From Novosphingobium naphthalenivorans NBRC 102051 (lineage in GTDB: Bacteria; Pseudomonadota; Alphaproteobacteria; Sphingomonadales; Sphingomonadaceae), in the NCBI RefSeq assembly GCF_001590985.1, contig NZ_BCTX01000001.1, positions 1 through 64,000 of the forward strand: a DNA stretch of 64,000 nucleotides. Reading direction: 5' to 3'. Made by a program: the position numbers and the translations under genes. This document shows, in pieces, positions 25,583-34,816 of this stretch. The first letter of the stretch is position 1. Every line of letters begins with the position of its first letter. The notes below the pieces were generated by a model, which was given only the letters and a program-made list of their open reading frames with translations, was not told the origin of the DNA and did not search any database.

Positions 25583-27323
25583 ATGGTTATTCGCAAGAAG
25601 ATTGGCGTGATTACGATACTTGCGGCCGTGGGGCTATTGGCCACGGTAGCCGTCAGTCTGTGGACGCTCGCGAGATCGATGCAGGACGACGTTGCCAAGG
25701 CCGACAAGGCAGAATGTCGAGTCCGTCTATGGCGTGCTGGAGCACTTCCATGCGCTGGAAAGCGACGGCACCCTTTCCCGGCCCGAAGCTCAGAAAGCCG
25801 CGCTCGCGACCATCGAAGCGCTTCGCTACCAGGGCGATAACTATTTCTGGGTCAACGACATGGAGCCGAAGATGCTGATGCATCCGCTCAAGCCCCAGTT
25901 GAACGGCACCGATATTTCCAGCCTTACCGACGCATCGGGCGAACACATGTTCATGAAGATGGTCGAAGTCGTGAAGAAGGACGGCCAGGGCTTTGTCGAC
26001 TACCACTGGGACAAACCGACTGGCGAAAAGGCCGTGCCGAAGATCAGCTTCGTAAAGGGCTTTGCACCGTGGGGCTGGATTGTCGGCACCGGCGTCTATG
26101 TCGACGACATCCGCGCCTCGATCATTTCCCACGCGATTACGCTGGCGATCGGTGTCCTGATCGTGCTGGCGGTCGTCACTTTCGTGAGCCGGCGGTTGGG
26201 CAACTCGATCACGGTCCCTGTGGAAACGCTTACCGAACGTATGCGCACACTGGCCGAAGGCGATGTGAACAGCGAAATCCCAGGCCTCGACCGCGCCGAT
26301 GAAATCGGCAAGATGTCGCAGGCGCTGGCGGTATTCCGCGATGCGGCGATCGCCAAGGCCGCAGCCGAAGCCAATCAGCAGCAGGCTGTCGAGAAAATCG
26401 GCGACCACCTCGAACGGCTCTCGCGAGGCGACCTGTCGGACCGTCTCGACGCCATGCCCTCCGGGTATGAAGCGCTTCGCACCAACTTCAACGGCGCACT
26501 TGAAGGGCTGGAAACGGCAATGCTGACCGTGCGTGAAAACACGATCAACGTCAGCGATGCCTCCAACGAAATCCGCAATGCCTCGGACGATCTGGCGCGG
26601 CGCAGCGAACGGCAGGCCGCTTCGCTCGAAGCGATCGCGCGCGCTCTTGCCGAAGTGACCGAGTCCATCCGGTCGACCGCACTGGATGCCCGCGAAGCCA
26701 ACAACGTCGTGACCGAGGCATCGACCCAGGCGGAGCGTTCGGGCGAAATCGTCCACCGTGCCGTCAAGTCGATGGACGAGATCCGCTCCGCTTCGACAAG
26801 CGTCCACGATGTGATCGCGGTGATCGACAGCATCTCGTTCCAGACCAATCTGCTAGCTCTCAATGCCGGTGTCGAAGCCGCCCGTGCCGGGCCGGCGGGC
26901 AAGGGCTTTGCCGTTGTCGCGGAAGAAGTGCGCGCGCTCTCGCTGCGCTCTTCGGAAGCGGCCAAGGAAGTCAACGACCAGGTGAACGCTCTCGTAGGGC
27001 AAGTGACCACGGGCGTGGAAGCGGTCAGCGAAGCGGGCCAGTTGCTCGAACGCATTTCCGGCATGATCTACGAGATCAGCACGATCGTGACCAACATCGC
27101 GGGATCGGCCGAACGTCAGGCGACCAGTGTTACCGAAATCAGTTCGCGTGCCACCGGCCTTGAGGACATGACGCAGCAGAACGCCGCCATGGCCGAAGAA
27201 GCCACCGCCGCCTGCTCGAACCTTGCCTCAAATGCGTCGGTTCTGATGTCAGAAGTAAGCCGCTTCCAGGTAAACGAACCCAAGACTGGCCGCACGGTAC
27301 AGAAACTGGCCCGCGTCGCCTGA
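25583..27323 (+). pseudogene. Methyl-accepting chemotaxis protein, interrupted by a frameshift
   Basis: The N-terminal membrane helix (MVIRKKIGVITILAAVGLLA) is read from 25583 in one frame, which becomes nonsense after VAKADKA near 25711. The rest of the receptor continues in another frame with NVESVYGVLEHFHALESDG through to 27323. Restored, the protein has TM1, a single-Cache (sCache_2-like) sensor with YFWVND and PWGWIVGTGVYVDD, TM2, HAMP segments and a signalling domain with the tip FQTNLLALNAGVEAARAG. One extra base, or two missing bases, explains it. It may be decay, a sequencing error, or restart at an internal codon (TTG 25692) giving a receptor without TM1. Confidence 0.75.
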
Positions 27324-27353
27324 CGCCGCGGGCCCGAATTCCGAGAAGGAAAA

Positions 27354-27917
27354 TCAGTCCGCCTTCTTCGCCACGGCCACCATGGCCGGGCGCAGGAGGC
27401 GGTCCTTGATCATGTAGCCGGCCTGCAGTTCCTGCACCACCGTGCCCGGTTCGGCATCCGCCGAAGGTACTTCGAGCATCGCCTGGTGCTGATTGGGATC
27501 CAACGGCAGGCCCATCGCCGCGATGCGGCTGATGCCGTGCGATGCGAAGACCTTGTCGATCTCGCGCGAGGTCGCCTCGATGCCGGCCACAAGGCTCTTA
27601 AGCTTTTCATCTTCGCGCAGTTCTGCGGGAATGGCCGTCAAGGCGCGCGCCAGGTTGTCCGCTACCGACAAAATGTCGCGCGCGAAACCGGTTGCCGCGT
27701 AAGCCCGTGTATCGGCGACGTCCTTTTCCATCCGGCGGCGCACGTTCTGGGTTTCGGCCCGCGCGTAGAGCACGTCCTGCTTGGCAACTTCGAGTTCCTC
27801 GCGCAACTTGGCGAGCTCTTCGTTTTCGCCTTGTTTGTCGAGCATTTCCTCCGGCACACCCTTGAGTTCTTCGGCCACGGCCGCGTCTTCTGGCGACTGG
27901 GTCTTGTCTTCGTTCAT
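27354..27917 (-). CDS. grpE: GrpE nucleotide exchange factor
   Basis: This 187-residue cochaperone releases ADP from DnaK. An acidic N-terminus is followed by a long coiled coil (about 35-85), then the beta domain ending in VVQELQAGYMIKDRLLRPAMVAVAK, the GrpE signature. The start is ATG at 27917; the longer frame adds 26 residues overlapping the hrcA end. It lies 16 bases after hrcA and should share its heat-shock promoter. Confidence 0.96.
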   Translation of the reverse strand: MNEDKTQSPEDAAVAEELKGVPEEMLDKQGENEELAKLREELEVAKQDVLYARAETQNVRRRMEKDVADTRAYAATGFARDILSVADNLARALTAIPAELREDEKLKSLVAGIEATSREIDKVFASHGISRIAAMGLPLDPNQHQAMLEVPSADAEPGTVVQELQAGYMIKDRLLRPAMVAVAKKAD

Positions 27918-27933
27918 TCTTTTCAGGTTCCAG

Positions 27934-28977
27934 CTATCCGATAAGCTTGCCCAAGCTCTGGGCAGTGAAATCCACCATGGGGACGACCCGCGCATAATTC
28001 AACCGAGTCGGGCCGATAACCCCCACAACACCGACGACGCGCCCTTCCCTGTCCCGATACGGCGACGCGATCACCGAAGAACCCGAGAGGGCAAAGAGGC
28101 GGTTTTCGGACCCGATGAAAATGCGCGTGGACTGCGCCTCGCGCGCCACGTCCAGCAAGTCGGCAACCGACTGCTTGTTCTCGAGATCGTCCAGCAGCGA
28201 GCGCACGCGTTCGAGATCGGAAACGGCGTGTTCATCAAGGAGATTGGCCTGCCCGCGCACGATCAGGACCGGGCGCTGCATGGCGTCCTCGCTCCACACC
28301 GCAAGCCCCCGTTCCACCAGATCGCGGCTTGCCGCGTCGAGCGCCGACTGGCCGGAGGCGATCTCGGCCCGCATCATCCGGGCCGCTTCCGCCAGCGTCC
28401 GGCCGTTCAGGCGGGCGGAGATATAGTTGGAAACTTCCTCCAGCGCGCCCGGCGGCAAACGGGCCGGCAGGTCCAGCACGCGGTTCTCCACCACGCCGTC
28501 CTCGCCGACCAGCACGGCCAGCGCGCGATCGGGGGCCAGCGGCACGAGTTGCAGGTTCATCAGCCGCGGCTCGCGCTTGGGCACCATGACCACGCCCGCG
28601 CCGGACGAGAGGCTGGACAGCAGCGCGCTGGTTGCTTCCAGTGCCGCTTCGATTGGGCCGGGCGCGGTAATGCGGCTCTCGATCGCCGCGCGTTCTTCTG
28701 CCGTCGGCTCGGCGACTTGCATGATGCCGTCCACGAACAGGCGCAATCCCGCTTCGGTCGGCAGGCGGCCCGCACTGGTGTGAGGCGCCGCCAGCAGGCC
28801 AAGGCCCTCCAGATCGGCGAGCACCGACCGGATCGAGGCGGACGACAGGTTCACGCTGCCCTGCCCGGCCAGCGCTTTCGAGCCGACCGGTGTTCCGGTC
28901 GCCAGATACCCCTCCACCACGAGACGGAAGATCTCGCGGGCACGGGTGGTCAGTTCGTTGATTGGCGGTGTCGGCAT
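27934..28977 (-). CDS. hrcA: Heat-inducible transcription repressor HrcA
   Basis: This 347-residue repressor normally binds CIRCE elements to control groESL. The N-terminal winged helix is visible as REIFRLVVEGYLATGTPVGSKAL, and a central GAF-like domain and C-terminal dimer region follow. No CIRCE element (TTAGCACTC-N9-GAGTGCTAA) is found near hrcA, dnaK or grpE here, so its targets are elsewhere. GGGAA lies directly before the ATG. It is divergent from rph and first in hrcA-grpE. Confidence 0.95.
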   Translation of the reverse strand: MPTPPINELTTRAREIFRLVVEGYLATGTPVGSKALAGQGSVNLSSASIRSVLADLEGLGLLAAPHTSAGRLPTEAGLRLFVDGIMQVAEPTAEERAAIESRITAPGPIEAALEATSALLSSLSSGAGVVMVPKREPRLMNLQLVPLAPDRALAVLVGEDGVVENRVLDLPARLPPGALEEVSNYISARLNGRTLAEAARMMRAEIASGQSALDAASRDLVERGLAVWSEDAMQRPVLIVRGQANLLDEHAVSDLERVRSLLDDLENKQSVADLLDVAREAQSTRIFIGSENRLFALSGSSVIASPYRDREGRVVGVVGVIGPTRLNYARVVPMVDFTAQSLGKLIG

Positions 28978-28987
28978 TTCCCATGCA

Positions 28988-29015
28988 ATTTAGGCAATGG
29001 GCTTGCAGCCTCAAG
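28988..29015 (-). promoter_or_regulatory. RpoH-type promoter of hrcA-grpE
   Basis: On the minus strand CTTG (29015-29012) and CCTAAAT (28994-28988) are spaced by 17 bases, the same geometry as the dnaK promoter. The expected start site, about 28981, is only a few bases before the hrcA ATG, implying a very short leader. Confidence 0.6.
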
Positions 29016-29062
29016 CCTTATGCGCGAAGGGGCGGCGCATAATCCACGATAAGGACATTCCA

Positions 29063-29788
29063 ATGCGCCCTTCCGGCCGTGCTCCCGACGAAATGCGTTC
29101 CATCGAAATCCTCACCGGCTACACCAAACATGCCGAAGGATCGGTGCTGATCTCCTTTGGCGATACCCGCGTGCTGGTGACGGCCAGCGTCGAGGAAAAG
29201 GTCCCTTCATTCCTGCGCGGTAAGGGTGAAGGCTGGGTGACGGCGGAATATTCGATGCTGCCCCGCGCCACCCACACCCGCGGCTCGCGCGAAGCCGCCA
29301 AGGGCAAGCAGTCCGGCCGCACGCAGGAAATCCAGCGGCTGATCGGCCGCAGCCTGCGCGCCGTCGTCGATATGAAGAAGCTCGGCGAGCGCCAGATCGT
29401 GCTCGACTGCGACGTGATCCAGGCCGACGGCGGCACCCGCACGGCCTCGATTTCCGGCGCATGGGTGGCGCTGCGTCTTGCCGTCGACAAGCTGATGGCC
29501 GAAGGCAAGATCAAGGAAGACCCGATCGAGGCGCGCGTGGCCGCGATTTCCTGCGGCATCTGCGAAGGCACGCCGGTGCTCGACCTCGACTATATCGAAG
29601 ACAGCTCGGCCGATGCCGATGCCAATTTCGTGCTGATCGAAGGCGGCAAGATCGCCGAGGCCCAGGCCACTGCCGAAGGCGCGACGTATGACGAAGAAGG
29701 CCTGCTGCGCCTGCTGCGCCTGGCCCGCATCGGCTGCGATCGCATCTACGCCGCGCAGGCAGAGGCTGTCGCCAGCACGCCGCGGTAA
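29063..29788 (+). CDS. rph: Ribonuclease PH
   Basis: This 241-residue phosphorolytic 3' exoribonuclease trims tRNA precursors. It begins [16 protein letters not shown] and includes the family's [28 protein letters not shown] and [17 protein letters not shown]. The start is ATG at 29063 after AAGGAC. Its order with rdgB and hemW downstream is a conserved alphaproteobacterial arrangement. A strong hairpin separates it from rdgB. Confidence 0.97.
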   Translation: MRPSGRAPDEMRSIEILTGYTKHAEGSVLISFGDTRVLVTASVEEKVPSFLRGKGEGWVTAEYSMLPRATHTRGSREAAKGKQSGRTQEIQRLIGRSLRAVVDMKKLGERQIVLDCDVIQADGGTRTASISGAWVALRLAVDKLMAEGKIKEDPIEARVAAISCGICEGTPVLDLDYIEDSSADADANFVLIEGGKIAEAQATAEGATYDEEGLLRLLRLARIGCDRIYAAQAEAVASTPR

Positions 29789-29794
29789 CGAAAT

Positions 29795-29836
29795 GTTACT
29801 GCCACTTCCCAGTGCGCAAGTGGCAGTAACTTTAAT
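29795..29836 (+). terminator. Terminator-like hairpin between rph and rdgB
   Basis: GTTACTGCCACTT (29795-29807) pairs perfectly with AAGTGGCAGTAAC (29818-29830) over a 10-base loop, followed by TTTAATAT. The stem is 13 bp. It may terminate partially, as rdgB continues on the same strand. Confidence 0.75.
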
Positions 29837-29897
29837 ATACCAAAACTCTCCGGCGGCCCGGCTAGGCCGCAATTCGAACCCGTGCAGGACCCGTGAG

Positions 29898-30527
29898 ATG
29901 ACCCGCAAACTCGACAGCAAGCGCCTTGTCATTGCCACGCACAATGCGGGCAAGCTCAGGGAAATCTCCGCCCTGCTCGCGCCTTACGGGATCGAGTGCC
30001 TCTCCGCCGGACAGCTTGGCCTGCCCGAACCGGCCGAGACCGGCACGACCTTTGTCGAGAACGCGCTGATCAAGGCCCATGCCGCTGCCAAGGCCGCACA
30101 ACTTCCCGCGCTTGCCGACGACAGCGGCCTTTCGGTGACGGCGCTGGACGGCAAGCCCGGTGTCTATACCGCCGACTGGGCCGAGCGGCAGTGGTTCGAA
30201 GGCGATCCGGGCCGCGACTGGTACATGGCGATGGGCAAAGTCGAAGGACTGCTGTGCGAACAGGGCCCCGAGGTTGACCGCTCCTGCTGGTTTTCCTGCG
30301 TCCTCGCCATTGCCTGGCCCGAAGGCGATGAGGCGGTCTATGATGGCCGTATCAACGGTACGTTCTCGTGGCCGCCGCGCGGAACCATGGGCTTCGGCTA
30401 CGACCCGGTGTTCGTGCCCGAAGGCCGCGACGTGACCTTCGCCCAGCTCGATCCGGAGGAAAAACACCGGATCAGCCACCGCGCCGATGCTTTCGCCAAG
30501 CTGGTCGCGGAGCAGTTCGGCGGCTAA
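29898..30527 (+). CDS. rdgB: Non-canonical purine NTP pyrophosphatase (RdgB/HAM1)
   Basis: This 209-residue house-cleaning enzyme hydrolyses dITP, ITP and XTP to monophosphates. It begins LVIATHNAGKLREI, with the substrate motif THNAGK, has the catalytic ADDSGLSVTALDGKPGVYTADWA, and ends with SWPPRGTMGFGYDPVF and the ISHRADA motif. The ATG at 29898 is chosen because the family begins there. Nine bases separate it from hemW. Confidence 0.96.
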   Translation: MTRKLDSKRLVIATHNAGKLREISALLAPYGIECLSAGQLGLPEPAETGTTFVENALIKAHAAAKAAQLPALADDSGLSVTALDGKPGVYTADWAERQWFEGDPGRDWYMAMGKVEGLLCEQGPEVDRSCWFSCVLAIAWPEGDEAVYDGRINGTFSWPPRGTMGFGYDPVFVPEGRDVTFAQLDPEEKHRISHRADAFAKLVAEQFGG

Positions 30528-30536
30528 ACTGCCTCC

Positions 30537-31688
30537 ATGGCGCACGCGCTCTACATTCACTGGCCGTTCTGCCTCGCAAAGTGCCCCTATTGCGACTTCA
30601 ACAGCCATGTCCGCGAGACTGTGGACCATGCGCGCTGGGAGCAGGCCCTGCTCGCCGACATGCGCCACGAACGCGCCAAGGTGGCAGACGAACCCCTGGA
30701 GAGCGTGTTCTTCGGCGGCGGCACCCCTTCCCTGATGCCCCCTGCGCTCGTCGAACGGTTGCTGCGGGAAGCCGAAGACCTCTGGGGCTTTGCGCCGGGC
30801 ATCGAGATCACGCTGGAAGGCAATCCGTCTTCAGTCGAAGCCGCCAACTATGCCGCGCTGGCCCAGGCGGGCGTAAACCGCGTGTCTCTTGGCGTGCAGG
30901 CGCTCGACGACCAAACCCTGCGGTTTCTCGGCCGCTTGCACAATGCCGCCGAAGCCCTGGCCGCACTAGACGTGGCGCAGCGCCATTTCACCCGCGTCAG
31001 CTTCGACCTGATCTATGCCCGCCCCGGGCAATCGCTTGAGCAGTGGCAGGCGGAACTGGCCCGCGCGCTGTCTTTCGGCACAGGGCATCTCTCGCTGTAC
31101 CAGCTCACCATAGAGCCCGGCACGCGCTTCGAGACCATGGTGCGCAAGGCCGAGTTCGCTCCACTCGATGAAGACGCCTGCGCCGACATGTTCGCCCTGA
31201 CCCGAGACATGACCGCGACTGCCGGATTGCCGGCCTACGAGGTAAGCAATCACGCCCGCCCCGGCGAGGAAAGCCGCCACAATCTCACGTACTGGCGCTA
31301 TCAGGACTATTGCGGGATCGGTCCCGGAGCCCATGGACGGCGCGGGGGCACTGCGACCGTCCGCCATCGCAAGCCCGAAAACTGGCTGCAGGCTATCGGT
31401 CAGTCCGGCCATGGCATCAGTGAGATGCGCCCGCTCGGCATACGCGAACAAGCCAGCGAAGCCATGCTGATGGGCCTGCGGCTGCGCGAAGGCGTCGACA
31501 TTGCGGCCATCGCGGCACGTTTCGGCCTCCAACTCACGGATGTGCTCGATCGGGAAAAAGCCGGGTTTTACCAGAAGCAGGGGCTCATCTGGGAGGCTGG
31601 TCCGCGCCTTGGCGTTACCGATGAGGGGATGCCATTGCTCGACGGCCTGCTGGCCGAACTCGTACCCGCCACGCTTGTCGAGACATGA
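30537..31688 (+). CDS. hemW: Radical SAM heme chaperone HemW
   Basis: This 383-residue radical SAM protein has its 4Fe-4S cysteines in CxxxCxxC (Cys12, Cys16, Cys19). It resembles oxygen-independent coproporphyrinogen III oxidase but has the shorter N-terminus of HemW, a heme-binding protein. The segment FGGGTPSLMP and the later GIGPGAHGR are family features. Its stop overlaps the xerC start (ATGA), indicating coupling. Confidence 0.93.
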   Translation: MAHALYIHWPFCLAKCPYCDFNSHVRETVDHARWEQALLADMRHERAKVADEPLESVFFGGGTPSLMPPALVERLLREAEDLWGFAPGIEITLEGNPSSVEAANYAALAQAGVNRVSLGVQALDDQTLRFLGRLHNAAEALAALDVAQRHFTRVSFDLIYARPGQSLEQWQAELARALSFGTGHLSLYQLTIEPGTRFETMVRKAEFAPLDEDACADMFALTRDMTATAGLPAYEVSNHARPGEESRHNLTYWRYQDYCGIGPGAHGRRGGTATVRHRKPENWLQAIGQSGHGISEMRPLGIREQASEAMLMGLRLREGVDIAAIAARFGLQLTDVLDREKAGFYQKQGLIWEAGPRLGVTDEGMPLLDGLLAELVPATLVET

Positions 31689-32593
31689 CCAAGGCGGACC
31701 TTCTTGAAGCCTGGGGCAACTATCTCGCGCAAGGCCTCCGCCGCAGTCCACATACCGTACGCGCCTATCTCGCAACCGCCGCGCGCCTGCTTGATAGCCT
31801 GGGCGATACGGACTGGGCCGGGCTGGCCCGCCTCGAAGCGTCGGACCTGCGGCGCCAGCTTGCCGCGCGGCGGCAGGACGGGATCGGCAATGTCTCCGCC
31901 GCGCGCGAACTGTCCGCGCTCAAGGGGTTCCTGGCCTTTGCCCGCGAACAGGCGGGAATGGCCGACGCAAAACCGCCTCGCCTGCGCGGCCCGCGGATCA
32001 AGAAAGGGTTGCCGCGCCCAGTCACGCCCGATGAGGCAGTAAACCTGGCCGTCACGGTGGAAGAGGACGCGCCCGAACCGTGGATCGGATCGCGGGACCG
32101 GGCCGTGCTGCTGCTGCTCTACGGCGCGGGACTGCGCATTGCCGAAGCGCTTTCCTTGACCGGTGCCTGCATTCCCTTGGGAGAGACGCTCACCGTCACC
32201 GGCAAGGGCGGCAAGCAGCGCGTGGTCCCGCTCCTGCCCGTGATCCGTGACGGGCTGGATGACTATCTCGCCAAATGCCCCTGGCCGCTTGAACGCAGTG
32301 CGGCGCTGTTCCGGGGCGCCAAGGGCGGGCCGCTTTCGCAAGGCATGGTGCAGAAAGCCATGGCCCGGGCCCGCATCGCGCTGGGCCTGCCCGCGACCGC
32401 AACGCCGCACGCGCTGCGGCACAGCTTTGCCACCCATCTGCTCGGCGCTGGGGCCGATTTGCGCTCGCTGCAGGAGCTGCTGGGCCATGCCTCGCTCGGC
32501 TCGACCCAGATCTACACCAAAGTGGACGCAGCAACCCTGCTCGACGTCTATCGCAGCGCACACCCCAGAGAACAAAAAGACGAGCGCAATTGA
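31685..32593 (+). CDS. xerC: Tyrosine recombinase XerC/XerD
   Basis: This 302-residue site-specific recombinase probably resolves chromosome dimers at dif. Catalytic residues can all be seen: Arg151 in GLRIAE, Lys177 in GKGGKQR, His242 and Arg245 in HALRH, His268 in LLGHAS, and the nucleophile Tyr277 in TQIYTKV. An N-terminal SAM-like domain covers about 1-100. The choice of XerC over XerD is uncertain. The gene converges on aqpZ with six bases between stops. Confidence 0.9.
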   Translation: MTKADLLEAWGNYLAQGLRRSPHTVRAYLATAARLLDSLGDTDWAGLARLEASDLRRQLAARRQDGIGNVSAARELSALKGFLAFAREQAGMADAKPPRLRGPRIKKGLPRPVTPDEAVNLAVTVEEDAPEPWIGSRDRAVLLLLYGAGLRIAEALSLTGACIPLGETLTVTGKGGKQRVVPLLPVIRDGLDDYLAKCPWPLERSAALFRGAKGGPLSQGMVQKAMARARIALGLPATATPHALRHSFATHLLGAGADLRSLQELLGHASLGSTQIYTKVDAATLLDVYRSAHPREQKDERN

Positions 32594-32599
32594 TCCGGC

Positions 32600-33298
32600 T
32601 CAGCCCTCGGTTTCTTCGGACGCGAGCAGGTACTTCCAGATCAGGCCGCCAAGCGCCCCGCCCGCAAGCGGTGCCACCCAGAACAGCCAGAGCTGGCTCA
32701 GGGCTGCGGTTTCCGCGAAGAACGCCACGCCCGTCGAGCGGGCGGGATTGACGGAAGTGTTTGTCACCGGGATCGAAACCAGGTGAATCAGCGTGAGCGC
32801 AAGGCCAATCGCGATCGGTGCGAAACCGGCAGGCACAAGCTTCGACGTTGATCCGAGAATGACGATCAGGAAGCCCGCCGTCAGGATCACTTCGATCAGC
32901 AGCGCCGCCTGCATCGAATATCCGCCGGGCGACAAGTCACCGTATCCGTTCGACGCGAAACCACCCGGCGTGAAACCGCTCTTGCCCGAAGCGATGGCAT
33001 AAAGCGCAGCGCCAGCCACCAGCGCACCGATCACTTGTGCGATCCAGTAAGGCACCAGTTCCTTCCACGAAAACCGGCCGCCGACGGCCAGTCCGAAGGA
33101 AACCGCGGGATTGAAATGCCCGCCGGAAATCCCCCCGACCGCATAGGCCATGGTCAGTACGGTAAGGCCGAAAGCCAGGGCAACACCGGCAAACCCGATG
33201 CCGAGATCCGGAAACGCCGCCGCCAGTACGGCCGAGCCGCAGCCGCCGAAGACAAGCCAGAACGTGCCGAACAATTCAGCCGCCAGTTTCTTCCCCAT
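32600..33298 (-). CDS. aqpZ: Aquaporin Z
   Basis: This 232-residue six-helix water channel has both NPA boxes, HFNPAVS (61-67) and SVNPARSTG. The selectivity-filter wording [19 protein letters not shown] contains the His and Arg expected for water rather than glycerol channels. Length is normal. It is a single gene; the 99-base upstream spacer should hold its promoter. Confidence 0.95.
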   Translation of the reverse strand: MGKKLAAELFGTFWLVFGGCGSAVLAAAFPDLGIGFAGVALAFGLTVLTMAYAVGGISGGHFNPAVSFGLAVGGRFSWKELVPYWIAQVIGALVAGAALYAIASGKSGFTPGGFASNGYGDLSPGGYSMQAALLIEVILTAGFLIVILGSTSKLVPAGFAPIAIGLALTLIHLVSIPVTNTSVNPARSTGVAFFAETAALSQLWLFWVAPLAGGALGGLIWKYLLASEETEG

Positions 33299-33397
33299 AC
33301 CCTAACTCCTTCACGACAATAGCCGCCAAGGTAACGGGAAATTTACCATGTACAACTCTGCACATAGCTTTGTCGCGGGGATGTCTTCGTGATGGTT

Positions 33398-34384
33398 TTA
33401 CATCGCCGCGTGGCGTACTTCGATCGCGTCCCAGATTTTCGCGGCGGTATCGGTTCCATTGAACCGGTCGATGGCCACGATACCAGTGGGAGAGGTCACG
33501 TTGATTTCGGTCAGCCACTTGCCGCCGATCACGTCGATCCCGACAAAGACCAGCCCGCGCGCCTTGAGTTCGGGCCCGAGCGCCGCGCAGATTTCCTCTT
33601 CGGCCAAGGTCAGCCCGCAAGCTTCCGCCGAACCGCCGACCGCAAGATTGGAGCGGAACTCGCCCTCGCCCGGTTTGCGATTGATGGCACCGGCAAACTC
33701 GCCGTCCACCAGCACGATGCGCTTGTCCCCTTCGGAGACGTCGGGAAGGAAGGGCTGCACCATGAACGGTTCGACCCAGGCGTTCTGGAACATTTCCACC
33801 AGCGCGCCGAGATTGCTGCCATCCGCGGGCACGCGGAACACGGCCTTGCCGCCGTTGCCGTGAAGCGGCTTGACAACGAGGTCTCCGGCCAGCCCACGAT
33901 CCACCATCCGCTGCTGGAACAGCTTCACATCCTCGATCCGACGGGCAATGAAGGTAGGCGGCATGAAGCGTGCGAAGTCGAGCACGAAGACCTTTTCGGG
34001 CGCGTTGCGGACCGAAGCGGGATCGTTGACCACCAGCGTCTGCCCGGCGAGCCGCTCCAGCAGGTGGGTTGCCGTGATATACCCCAGATCGAACGGCGGA
34101 TCCTGGCGCATCAGCACCACGTCGATATCCGCGACGAGGTCGATCAGCCGGTATTCCCCGCGCGTGAAGTGCGCGCCTTCCCCGCGCTGCACCGTGACTG
34201 GCGCCCCCCAGCACGTCAACCGCCCGCCCGCGCCTTCCGAGGTATCGTAGGCCAACGTGCGCACATCATAGTGAAACAGGCTGTGCCCGCGCGCCTGCGC
34301 CGACAGCATGAGCGCGAACGACGAGTCCCCGGCAACGTTGATGCTTTCGAGCGGGTCCATCTGGACGGCAATGCGTAAGGACAT
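33398..34384 (-). CDS. gshB: Glutathione synthetase
   Basis: This 328-residue ATP-grasp enzyme joins gamma-glutamylcysteine and glycine. Recognised stretches are VLMRQDPPFDLGYITATHLLE, VVKPLHGNGGKAVFRV (ATP site), NRKPGEGEFRSNLAVGG and the C-terminal FVGIDVIGGKWLTEINVTSPTG. It is third in the leftward cluster rsmI, yraN, gshB, an order common in alphaproteobacteria. Confidence 0.96.
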   Translation of the reverse strand: MSLRIAVQMDPLESINVAGDSSFALMLSAQARGHSLFHYDVRTLAYDTSEGAGGRLTCWGAPVTVQRGEGAHFTRGEYRLIDLVADIDVVLMRQDPPFDLGYITATHLLERLAGQTLVVNDPASVRNAPEKVFVLDFARFMPPTFIARRIEDVKLFQQRMVDRGLAGDLVVKPLHGNGGKAVFRVPADGSNLGALVEMFQNAWVEPFMVQPFLPDVSEGDKRIVLVDGEFAGAINRKPGEGEFRSNLAVGGSAEACGLTLAEEEICAALGPELKARGLVFVGIDVIGGKWLTEINVTSPTGIVAIDRFNGTDTAAKIWDAIEVRHAAM

Positions 34385-34453
34385 GAAAGGAAATCCTGTT
34401 TGGGTGCCAGCGGAGCGCGGCCTAGACCGTTTTGGTGGCGGGCGCGACCCGTT

Positions 34454-34816
34454 TCAAGCGCCCGGCTGCCAGACATTCTCCAGGCGGCGCGGCCAGCGGC
34501 CCGGTGCCATCAGCAGAACATCGATGCGCTGCGTATCCGCAGGCCTGGCGAAACGCGGCCCCACCGCCTCTGCCGCAGCGGCGATCCGGCGCAGGTTTGC
34601 AGGGCTTATGGCGTGGTCCAGGTCAACACCCGACGCCCGCCATTTCACTTCGACAAAGCACAAGGTCCTGCCCCGCCGCGCGACGATATCGATTTCGCCG
34701 CGGGCAGAGCGCACCCGCTGCGCAAGAACACGCCATCCCGTCAGCCGCAGGTAGAGCGCAGCCAGCGCCTCGCCTCGCCGCCCCGCTTGTTCCGCCCGGG
34801 CGCGCTGGCGGCTCAC
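34454..34816 (-). CDS. YraN/UPF0102 family endonuclease-like protein
   Basis: This 120-residue protein has the restriction-endonuclease-like core GEIDIVARRGRTLCFVEVKWR, in which Glu-Ile-Asp and E-x-K form the putative metal site. The N-terminal RRGEALAALYLRLTGW is the family start. The cellular role is not established. Its ATG overlaps the rsmI stop (ATGA). Confidence 0.9.
   Translation of the reverse strand: MSRQRARAEQAGRRGEALAALYLRLTGWRVLAQRVRSARGEIDIVARRGRTLCFVEVKWRASGVDLDHAISPANLRRIAAAAEAVGPRFARPADTQRIDVLLMAPGRWPRRLENVWQPGA

Noticed and set aside
24135-29062. CIRCE element for HrcA near dnaK, hrcA or grpE
   Set aside because: I looked for TTAGCACTC-N9-GAGTGCTAA in these spacers and found none. 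The promoters fit RpoH instead.
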